NCBI RefSeq assembly: GCF_900537085.1
Contig: NZ_UNRE01000005.1
Span: forward strand, 354,542-418,541
Direction: 5' to 3'
DNA from: Agarivorans sp. Alg241-V36
GTDB taxonomy: Bacteria; Pseudomonadota; Gammaproteobacteria; Enterobacterales; Celerinatantimonadaceae
DNA length: 64,000 nt
Shown here: piece by piece, positions 57,845 to 64,000 of the stretch
How positions within the stretch are numbered: the stretch's first letter is position 1
Layout of the letters: each line of letters opens with the position of its first letter
Translations under genes and position numbers: made by a program
The notes under the pieces: generated by a model
What the model was told of the DNA's origin: nothing
Databases searched by the model: none
What the model saw: the letters and a program-made list of their open reading frames with translations, nothing else

Positions 57845-59371
57845 ATGACCATCATCCGTAAACAGGACTTTATTGACAGTGTCGCAGAATCGCTGCAATT
57901 CATTTCTTACTACCATCCCATCGATTTTGTTACTGCAATGGCCGAAGCCTACGAAAAAGAGCAAAGCATTGCAGCTAAAGATGCCATCGCCCAAATCTTA
58001 ATTAACTCTCGCATGTGTGCTCAAGGTTTACGTCCTATTTGTCAGGACACTGGGATTATCACAGCTTTTGTAAAAGTGGGAATGAATGTGCAATGGGACA
58101 GTGACTTAACTGTTCAAGAAATGGTGGATGAAGGAGTACGCAGAGCTTACACCAATCCAGATAATCCGTTACGTGCTTCTATTGTTGCCGACCCAAATGG
58201 TGCGCGTAAAAACACTAAAGATAATACACCAGCGGTGGTTCATATTGACCTAGTGGCTGGTGACAAAGTAGAAATCATGGTTGCAGCTAAAGGCGGCGGC
58301 AGTGAAAACAAATCAAAGATGGTGATGCTTAACCCGTCAGACTCAGTAGCCGAGTGGGTATTAAAAACCTTGCCTACCATGGGTGCGGGTTGGTGCCCAC
58401 CAGGCATGGTTGGCATTGGTATTGGCGGCACTGCTGAAAAAGCTGCGGTTATGGCCAAAGAATCGCTAATGGATCCGGTCGATATTCAAGACCTAATGGC
58501 TAAAGGCGCAGAGAATGCTGATGAAGAGCTGCGTTTAGAGCTGATGGACGGCATTAATAAATTGGGTATAGGTGCTCAGGGTTTAGGTGGTTTAACCACG
58601 GTACTTGATGTAAAAGTTAAGTCTTGCCCAACTCATGCTGCGTCTAAACCAGTAGTGATGATCCCGAACTGTGCAGCAACCCGCCACGCACATTTCCACT
58701 TAGATGGCAGCGGTCCTGCAGTGCTTACTCCACCTAAGTTAGAAGACTGGCCAGAGATTACCTGGGATGTTGGCGATAATGTTCGTCGCGTAGATGTAAA
58801 TAAGGTGACTAAAGAAGAAGTTGCTACCTGGAAAATGGGTGAAACGGTATTGCTTAACGGCAAGATTCTTACTGGTCGCGATGCCGCACACAAGCGTATT
58901 AAAGAATACTTAGAGCAAGGCAAACCATTCCCTAATGGCGTAGATTTTAATGGTCGCTTTATTTACTACGTTGGCCCTGTAGATGCAGTACGTGACGAAG
59001 CGGTAGGCCCTGCCGGCCCTACAACTTCAACCCGTATGGATAAATTCACCGATATGATGCTAGAAGAAACTGGCTTAATGGGGATGATTGGTAAAGCTGA
59101 GCGTGGCCCCGCAACCGTTGACTCCATTGCCAAGCACCAATCGGTATATTTAATGGCGGTAGGTGGCGCAGCGTATTTGGTGTCTAAAGCAATTAAGAAT
59201 GCCAAGGTGGTGGCGTTTGAAGATCTAGGTATGGAAGCTATCTACGAGTTTGAAGTAGAAGATATGCCTGTCACGGTGGCGGTAGATGCTGATGGTAACT
59301 CGGCTCACCAGCAAGGACCGGCGATTTGGAAAGCTAAAATTGAAGAATTAGATGCAAAACTAAGCAAGTAA
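57845..59371 (+). CDS. Fumarate hydratase, class I
   Basis: 508-residue iron-sulfur fumarase of the TCA cycle. Cluster cysteines lie in RPICQDTG, MGAGWCPPG and VMIPNCAATRHAHF. Substrate and C-terminal motifs: KGGGSENKSK and GRDAAHKRI. Paralogues fumA and fumB cannot be distinguished from this sequence alone. Single gene; terminator at 59392-59416. Confidence 0.95.
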   Translation: MTIIRKQDFIDSVAESLQFISYYHPIDFVTAMAEAYEKEQSIAAKDAIAQILINSRMCAQGLRPICQDTGIITAFVKVGMNVQWDSDLTVQEMVDEGVRRAYTNPDNPLRASIVADPNGARKNTKDNTPAVVHIDLVAGDKVEIMVAAKGGGSENKSKMVMLNPSDSVAEWVLKTLPTMGAGWCPPGMVGIGIGGTAEKAAVMAKESLMDPVDIQDLMAKGAENADEELRLELMDGINKLGIGAQGLGGLTTVLDVKVKSCPTHAASKPVVMIPNCAATRHAHFHLDGSGPAVLTPPKLEDWPEITWDVGDNVRRVDVNKVTKEEVATWKMGETVLLNGKILTGRDAAHKRIKEYLEQGKPFPNGVDFNGRFIYYVGPVDAVRDEAVGPAGPTTSTRMDKFTDMMLEETGLMGMIGKAERGPATVDSIAKHQSVYLMAVGGAAYLVSKAIKNAKVVAFEDLGMEAIYEFEVEDMPVTVAVDADGNSAHQQGPAIWKAKIEELDAKLSK

Positions 59372-59391
59372 TTCACTTAGCTTTGCAGAAT

Positions 59392-59416
59392 AAAGCGGCT
59401 TAGGCCGCTTTTTTTT
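59392..59416. terminator. Terminator shared by fumarase and overlapping the DoxX coding end
   Basis: AAAGCGGC, loop TTAG, GCCGCTTT plus T-run. The right arm and loop encode the last two Ala codons and stop of the convergent DoxX gene. Confidence 0.85.
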
Positions 59417-59855
59417 GTGCCATTTTTTTGTTTAACAGGTAATCAATTGAAAATGGACCAGCACCCCAAATGACATTAATCAATAGCATTAAACCCCAAA
59501 GCTGGTGGTCATAAAAACCGCCTGGCCACAACACCGGGTAAGAAACCACGGCAATAATATTAAACAAGAACAGCTTTAAGGCGAAAATACGGGTAAATAA
59601 ACCAAGTACCAGAAATACTGGCAGGATTAGTTCAGCAGCGGTGCCTAGATAGGCTGCTAGTTCCCAGGGTAAAATAGGCACTTGGTACTCAAGCTCAAAT
59701 AGATAAAGTGTTGAATCCCAGCTCGTAAGTTTTAAGTATCCTGAACGGAAGAATACGATGGCCACCCATATTCGTGTAAAGGTGAGTAGCAGTGGGATAA
59801 GCACAAACTGCATTAGCTCCACGGCTTTTAGGTACATATTATAAAGTGGCATCAT
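59400..59855 (-). CDS. DoxX family membrane protein of the bufferin cluster
   Basis: 151 residues with four transmembrane helices (about 15-35, 50-70, 78-98, 110-130; RIWVAIVFFRSGYLKL in the first). ATG 59855 has GAGGAGAATCCC upstream and overlaps the stop of the previous gene by 17 bases. DoxX-type (BufD-like) proteins commonly close MNIO/DUF2282 clusters; the role is unproven. Confidence 0.85.
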   Translation of the reverse strand: MMPLYNMYLKAVELMQFVLIPLLLTFTRIWVAIVFFRSGYLKLTSWDSTLYLFELEYQVPILPWELAAYLGTAAELILPVFLVLGLFTRIFALKLFLFNIIAVVSYPVLWPGGFYDHQLWGLMLLINVIWGAGPFSIDYLLNKKMAQKKAA

Positions 59856-60618
59856 GGGATTCTCCTCTCTCTGATGCAAAACTAAAATGGGATAAACGTT
59901 GCTGTTGAATTGATTCGCCGAGCAGTGGCTCTAGCTCCGCTAAGCAGTGTTGAGGTAACTCGCCTAAAGGACGTTGCTGCTGGCAATGACTAAGAAACTC
60001 GTAACTCACCGTGGATATTTGCTCTAGCTGCACTTCAAAATTTGGCTGCTTGCTGAATAACACAAAATCTTGCTCATCTAATTCAATAGCTTCAACTTGA
60101 TCTTGCTGAACCATTTGGTAAATCGCGAATACAGGGTATTGGCTGGCTAACAAGGACTGATGTGGAGCCAAATGCAGTACTACATCTCCCAGTTGTTCTA
60201 CGGGTATAGATTGCAGAGCTTCTACAGTGAAATATTGACTTGGCAAGGCTTGGCCAGCGGTTTGTTCAATGAGCCAATCTAGCTGAGCGATATCCGCTAA
60301 ATAGGGGAGTTGAGCTAAGGCATCTTGTTGCTGCAAAAACTGATTAAAGCCATGGCCAAACAAGTTAAGATCACCTTGATTATGGCCATGCTGCAAAATG
60401 AAACTTTTGGCGACAAACTTAAAATAGTCTTCACCTACCAACTTCTGCACTGTGGGGTAGGTGGCGCTTAAGGCCTCGCTTAAGCTTAGTAGATAATTGT
60501 TTTGGTAGATTTGCATTGATTCATCAGGGCTAAGCGCGTTGTTGGCTAAACGTGCTTCAACACTCGTATTAGTCTGATTTAGCGAGTCTGAAAACTCTTG
60601 CTGCAATTGCTTAAGCAC
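59839..60618 (-). CDS. HvfC/BufC-family peptide modification partner
   Basis: 259 residues with the DUF2063 pattern: an N-terminal helical domain (YQNNYLLSLSEALSATYPTVQKLVGEDYF) and a C-terminal beta-rich half. Members recruit the RiPP precursor to the MNIO enzyme. Overlaps the MNIO gene by 8 bases. Confidence 0.88.
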   Translation of the reverse strand: MLKQLQQEFSDSLNQTNTSVEARLANNALSPDESMQIYQNNYLLSLSEALSATYPTVQKLVGEDYFKFVAKSFILQHGHNQGDLNLFGHGFNQFLQQQDALAQLPYLADIAQLDWLIEQTAGQALPSQYFTVEALQSIPVEQLGDVVLHLAPHQSLLASQYPVFAIYQMVQQDQVEAIELDEQDFVLFSKQPNFEVQLEQISTVSYEFLSHCQQQRPLGELPQHCLAELEPLLGESIQQQRLSHFSFASERGESHDATL

Positions 60619-61465
60619 AATTCACCTCGCTTGTTTCTAAGTCGATGTGTTTGGCTTGTAAGACTTCTTCTACTAGCACATCTAAGCTAGGGAAATCACT
60701 GTCCCATTCAATAAGGGTAGGGATGTTGTTGGCATAGTACTGTTGGAACTGTCGATACAACTGCCAAACTGGTTCGCTTACCTTTTGGTTGTGGCTGTCA
60801 ATTAGCACGGTTTTATTGTCGAGTTGCTTCTCGGTATAACCGGCTAAGTGGATCTCCTTCACAGCATCTAAATTTAGTGTTTCTAAGTAGGCTTGGTTAT
60901 CCCAGCCTAAGTTATAGCCGCTGACATACACATTGTTTATATCCAGTAACAATCCGCAGCCTGTTGCATCAACTAATTGGTTAAGAAAGTCTGGCTCATG
61001 GATATGGCTTTCATGATAGGCCAAATAGGCAGAGGGGTTTTCGATAAGCACTTGTCTGCCTAAAAAGTCTTGTGCTTGGTTAACGTGCTCTATAAATACT
61101 CTCAAGCATTCTTCAGTGTAAGGTAAGGGCAGTAAATCGTTATAAAAGCGACCGTTAATGCTGCTCCAACTTAAATGCTCAGAGACTATAAAAGGATTAA
61201 CATCATCAATTAATGCTTTTAGCTTCTCTAAATGTGGCTTGCTTAAGGCGTCGAATGAACCTAGTGATAAACCCACTCCGTGAACACTAATCGGACTATG
61301 CTCAGCGATTTGCTTAAGCAGATGATAGTCGTATGAGTGTGGGTTAAAGTAGTTCTCTGCGTGGATCTCTAGCCAATCAAGTTGCTGATGTTTGTTTAGC
61401 AACTGTTCTGCATAAGCTGAGCGCAGACCAAGCCCGTATTGTTTTTTTGTCATAGTGGTGTTCAT
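60611..61465 (-). CDS. MNIO (DUF692) enzyme, HvfB/BufB type
   Basis: 284-residue TIM-barrel multinuclear non-haem iron enzyme that oxidises cysteines in RiPP precursors (to thiooxazole or oxazolone-thioamide rings). Metal ligands are spread over EIHAENYF, SVHGVGLSLGS, SEHLSW, LLDINNVYVS and EIHLAGYTE; the Asp/His set appears complete. ATG 61465 is preferred over the upstream frame extension; ATG 61453 is possible. The ribosome site is weak, so translation may rely on coupling to the precursor gene 58 bases upstream. Confidence 0.9.
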   Translation of the reverse strand: MNTTMTKKQYGLGLRSAYAEQLLNKHQQLDWLEIHAENYFNPHSYDYHLLKQIAEHSPISVHGVGLSLGSFDALSKPHLEKLKALIDDVNPFIVSEHLSWSSINGRFYNDLLPLPYTEECLRVFIEHVNQAQDFLGRQVLIENPSAYLAYHESHIHEPDFLNQLVDATGCGLLLDINNVYVSGYNLGWDNQAYLETLNLDAVKEIHLAGYTEKQLDNKTVLIDSHNQKVSEPVWQLYRQFQQYYANNIPTLIEWDSDFPSLDVLVEEVLQAKHIDLETSEVNCA

Positions 61466-61523
61466 TTGTACGAGGGAGAAGGGAGGCTGCCGAACCAAAT
61501 CATCTTGGCTCGGCAGTTACAAA

Positions 61524-61778
61524 TTAACTAGATTGTTTGCTACCACCAGTTAGTTTGTCACATAAGCCTTTTGGCAATACTACGAAAGCATCTGACTGGT
61601 TGTCAGCGGTAGCAGTACCTGCACATGAACTATTTTTAGTTGCACAGTCGTTTTTACCCGCTTTAGACACGCCGTAACACTTCTCTTTACCTGCAGCAAC
61701 TGCTGGAGTAGCGGTAAGAGTACCCAATGCGATTAAACCAGTAACTGCTGTAGCGATTGCAATGTTTGAACCTTTCAT
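61524..61778 (-). CDS. Bufferin/HvfA-like (DUF2282) RiPP precursor
   Basis: 84 residues: a signal peptide (about 1-29, cleavage after AVAA), then [15 protein letters not shown] with Cys34, and Cys45, Cys52 and Cys73. The KCYG and CATK/SCAG pattern is the DUF2282 family hallmark. The mature product is probably a periplasmic metal-binding (copper) modified peptide; metal specificity is by analogy with bufferins. AAAGGAAATATT precedes the ATG. Confidence 0.92.
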   Translation of the reverse strand: MKGSNIAIATAVTGLIALGTLTATPAVAAGKEKCYGVSKAGKNDCATKNSSCAGTATADNQSDAFVVLPKGLCDKLTGGSKQSS

Positions 61779-62277
61779 AATATTTCCTTTATCAAATTGT
61801 GTCGTGTTAAGTACAACTTGTTCACTTAGTTGTAGCTAAAGAAACCGCATTACTACAGAAAAAATTTCGCAAGTTGTGAAAAAATATCAACAAATAAACA
61901 AAGGATTTTACATTTTTGTGCTTTAAGGCTTTTTGCTGAGGCCTGATGTACTGTGGCTTAAGCCTTGATTTTAATCGCCTTAAAATTGGCCTTTCTTTTT
62001 TTTGATTTTCTAGCGAATTTATATGTTGGCGAAATGTAAATGTTTGTTCGAATAAGCGGGGCTTAATATGTTTTAGGAAAATGCTGGTCCTTTTTGCTGC
62101 TTAAAGGCTTTGATATTTTGCTTGAGCGTTTTAAACGGGGCTTAAAAAAGCAGAGTATTAGCTAAATAAGGAAACTTCTTCTTCGAAAGCTTGTCTAGAA
62201 AGGACTTGTTACAAATACGTGCTTTTTCCTACTAATTAGTTAATCATATCAATACATTGTTTAAACAGGTTGAATTT
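61779..62277. other. 499-base divergent promoter region, bufferin cluster and lipoprotein gene
   Basis: No gene seen. Near the precursor gene is an inverted repeat TACAACT-N9-AGTTGTA (61812-61834), in its leader or promoter, a possible operator. Further right are a GGCTTAAGCC palindrome (61953-61962) and long AT-rich tracts. Promoters could not be placed firmly. Confidence 0.55.
61812..61834. promoter_or_regulatory. Inverted repeat upstream of the precursor gene
   Basis: TACAACT and AGTTGTA (7-base arms) spaced by 9 bases, 34-56 bases before the ATG. Either a DNA operator or an mRNA hairpin. Confidence 0.35.
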
Positions 62278-62880
62278 ATGAAACAAGTTATCTTGGCAAG
62301 TGCCTTGACACTATTGGCTAGCGCATGCACAACGGTTGTTGATGAAGAGCAAACTCAGCGCAAAGAACAGCAATATCGCGATACCATTATAGTTAGTGCA
62401 GAGCCCGGATTTACTGTGTTTAAACAGCAAACAGTTTGTAGTCATCCGCTATTAGAAGAAGCTCTGCGCAACCCACAACGCTCTGATGTGCAAGCTTACG
62501 ATGCGTTTCATAAAGCCTTTGAACAAAAATTTGAAGACCTAGGCATTCACTATTTATCTCAAGCTGATGATAGTTGCGATTACTGGATGGCTTTTGCATT
62601 GCCCACCAGTCAAAAACTGAGTGATGAGCAATTGATGACCTTGTTTGGGGTGTCGCCAGGATTAGCTGATGACGGCAACCAAGGCTTTCAACGTGCCACC
62701 TTAATGATGAGTTTGTATACCGCGCAATCTAATTACAAAATGTGGCAGGTTAGCCTACAAGCCTTTGCGGAAGTAGAAACTGATGAAATGGGGCGTCGCC
62801 AAATAGCCATTAAGCCAGAGGGAGTAGAGTACGCGGTGAATCGTGTATTTGCTTACCTTAACGTGAAAGACGCTTCGTAA
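62278..62880 (+). CDS. Putative lipoprotein
   Basis: 200 residues, signal peptide with lipobox LASAC (Cys16). The remainder resembles DUF4136-type lipoproteins (YRDTIIVSAEPGF..., W-rich MWQVSLQAFAEV near the end), but the match is by feel only. Two conserved-looking Cys (VCSHPLLEE and DSCDYW) could form a disulfide. ATG 62278 is chosen over TTG 62257 because it begins the signal peptide directly. Confidence 0.75.
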   Translation: MKQVILASALTLLASACTTVVDEEQTQRKEQQYRDTIIVSAEPGFTVFKQQTVCSHPLLEEALRNPQRSDVQAYDAFHKAFEQKFEDLGIHYLSQADDSCDYWMAFALPTSQKLSDEQLMTLFGVSPGLADDGNQGFQRATLMMSLYTAQSNYKMWQVSLQAFAEVETDEMGRRQIAIKPEGVEYAVNRVFAYLNVKDAS

Positions 62881-62888
62881 ATTGCAGG

Positions 62889-62925
62889 CAAAAAAAAGCC
62901 CAGCTACAGGGGGCGCTGGGCGTTC
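62889..62925 (-). terminator. Terminator-like hairpin facing the minus strand
   Basis: GCCCAGC (62898-62904) with GCTGGGC (62915-62921). The run of A before it becomes a T-run on the minus strand only. No minus-strand protein gene lies upstream of it, so it would serve an unseen transcript starting in 62930-63120. Confidence 0.5.
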
Positions 62926-63097
62926 AATTTAAGTATTTAATTGCAGTGGCATAGATTAAGACCCGGCGTTTTCGAGAAAGTTTCAAAAATCTTCTTTTTT
63001 TTCTTAAAAAAATCCGAGCTCAGCTCTCGTTTTTAGTTTCACCCGCAAATTATGCCCAGCGAATGATTGACATCTGAAGGCCTTAAACGTAGATTTT

Positions 63098-63109
63098 AAA
63101 CAGGTGTTT
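63098..63109. promoter_or_regulatory. Possible PsrA-like operator
   Basis: AAAC-AGGT-GTTT, resembling the GAAAC-N4-GTTTC pattern described for PsrA. One loose match, 18 bases before the start codon. Confidence 0.3.
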
Positions 63110-63127
63110 TATTTTTAAGGTGTCATA

Positions 63128-63754
63128 GTGAGACAAGGAACTAAAAGTAAGATCCTCGATGCAGCCGAACGTTTATTCGCTGAACGAGGATTTGCCGATA
63201 CCTCGTTGAGGTTAATTACTTCTCATGCCGAGGTTAATCTAGCCTCGGTAAATTACCATTTTGGTTCAAAAAAAGAACTTATCCAAGCTGTTCTTATGCG
63301 TTACCTAGAGCAGTTCATGCCCTTAGTAGATAAGGCCATGTTAGAGCACATAGAAGGCGACACTCCGCCTAATCTGGATCAGGTGTTCTCTTCGTTTATC
63401 GATCCCTTGCTTGAAATGAACCAAGTGAAGAAACACGGTACTGCGATGTTCCTACTATTATTAGGACGAGGATATACCGACAGCCAAGGGCACCTGCGTA
63501 AATTTATTACTCATCACTTTGGAGAAGTGCTCAGCCGTTTTCAAGATGCGGTGAGATTGGCTTATCCCGAGTTATCAGACAGCGATATATTTTGGCGTTT
63601 GCACTTCACCTTAGGAACAGTGGTGTTCACCATGGCATCTAGCACTGCTCTTAAAGATATTGCCAGTGCCGACTTTAATGAAGATTTAAATACCGAAGGA
63701 TTGATCAGAAAAGTAATCCCCTATTTGGCAGCCGGTGTGGGTGCGCCAACTTAA
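63128..63754 (+). CDS. TetR-family regulator, PsrA/FadE-associated type
   Basis: 208 residues: HTH ILDAAERLFAERGFADTSLR and VNYHFGSKKELIQAVL, helical ligand domain. In related bacteria the TetR gene next to fadE is the fatty-acid sensor PsrA, which senses long-chain acyl compounds; the location makes that likely. GTG start with AAGGTG upstream. A GTTT-like palindrome (AAACAGGTGTTT, 63098-63109) just before it may be its own operator. Confidence 0.85.
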   Translation: MRQGTKSKILDAAERLFAERGFADTSLRLITSHAEVNLASVNYHFGSKKELIQAVLMRYLEQFMPLVDKAMLEHIEGDTPPNLDQVFSSFIDPLLEMNQVKKHGTAMFLLLLGRGYTDSQGHLRKFITHHFGEVLSRFQDAVRLAYPELSDSDIFWRLHFTLGTVVFTMASSTALKDIASADFNEDLNTEGLIRKVIPYLAAGVGAPT

Positions 63755-63794
63755 AAAATAAAAACTATAAAGTACGTGAAATAAGGAATTGACC

Positions 63795-64000
63795 ATGACT
63801 ATTTTGTTGATGTTAGTGACCGCGGCGGTGGTGCTGTTATGCATACCCGATACGCGCAAAAAGCTGGTAACGCGACCTGCTTTTAGAGTGTTTAAGAAAA
63901 TTCTTCCGCCCCTGTCTCAAACCGAGAAAGAGGCAATGGAAGCGGGTTCAGTTTGGTGGGACGGTGAGCTATTTGGTGGTAAGCCAGATTGGAATAAACT
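63795..64000 (+). CDS. fadE: Acyl-CoA dehydrogenase FadE, 3'-truncated by window edge
   Basis: First 68 codons: a hydrophobic N-terminal anchor (MTILLMLVTAAVVLLCIP), then LSQTEKEAMEAGSVWW and ELFGGKPDW, matching the N-terminal section of FadE. The enzyme catalyses the first step of beta-oxidation at the membrane. AAGGAATTGACC precedes the ATG. Placed 40 bases after the TetR gene, which probably represses it. Confidence 0.9.
   Translation, partial: MTILLMLVTAAVVLLCIPDTRKKLVTRPAFRVFKKILPPLSQTEKEAMEAGSVWWDGELFGGKPDWNK

Overview
The window looks like a chromosomal segment of a marine gammaproteobacterium of the Alteromonadales/Vibrionales type; protein style and gene order fit an Agarivorans-like organism. 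This is inferred from gene neighbourhoods (pepN with a DUF2835 gene and a 1610-residue NAD-glutamate dehydrogenase; pyrD-zapC; tesA divergent from ybbA-ybbP) and not from a 16S gene, which is absent. No tRNA, rRNA or CRISPR array was seen.

Layout. 1-9.4 kb: the 3' part of a hybrid histidine kinase, pyrC, then a 674-base gene-free stretch with three tandem ~160-base units that look like minus-strand small RNA genes, a CBS-domain protein, hrpA behind an attenuator-like hairpin, a SelW-like protein and sodB. 9.5-25 kb: grxD, a DeaD/CsdA-type helicase, dacB, an NSS symporter, pepN, DUF2835, the large glutamate dehydrogenase, pyrD, zapC and tesA. 25-32 kb: the ybbA-ybbP ABC system, cysB, a 7TM-DISM diguanylate cyclase and a GFA-family protein. 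32.4-38.9 kb: a tight four-gene operon with a lipoprotein, a cyclic-nucleotide-binding/DASS transporter fusion, a periplasmic binding protein, and a 946-residue fusion of a periplasmic binding protein, a Cys-loop-receptor-like beta domain and an MscS channel. This is the best candidate for an undescribed signalling or transport system here.

40.1-50.7 kb is a putative island between two convergent resident genes. Its outer borders are 44-base inverted repeats that differ at one position; inside these is a second inverted pair of 24 bases that also differs at one position. Between the inner pair lies redox and detoxification cargo: DoxX-like and DUF2798 genes with a LysR regulator; a CMD-SDR-DsbA-peroxiredoxin operon divergent from a TetR gene with three operator-like palindromes; and a haloacid dehalogenase. 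Between the inner and outer repeats lie an unrecognised membrane protein on the left and, on the right, a DnaQ-exonuclease/zinc-ribbon/transposase-like fusion that may be the mobility protein.

50.7-64 kb returns to core-type genes: a catalase-like protein with a RoxA/CCP-like di-haem cytochrome, sdaA, a CoA-type Nudix hydrolase, pabB, class I fumarase, a four-gene bufferin/Hvf RiPP cluster (DUF2282 precursor, MNIO enzyme, partner protein, DoxX), a lipoprotein, a TetR regulator and the start of fadE, which runs off the window.
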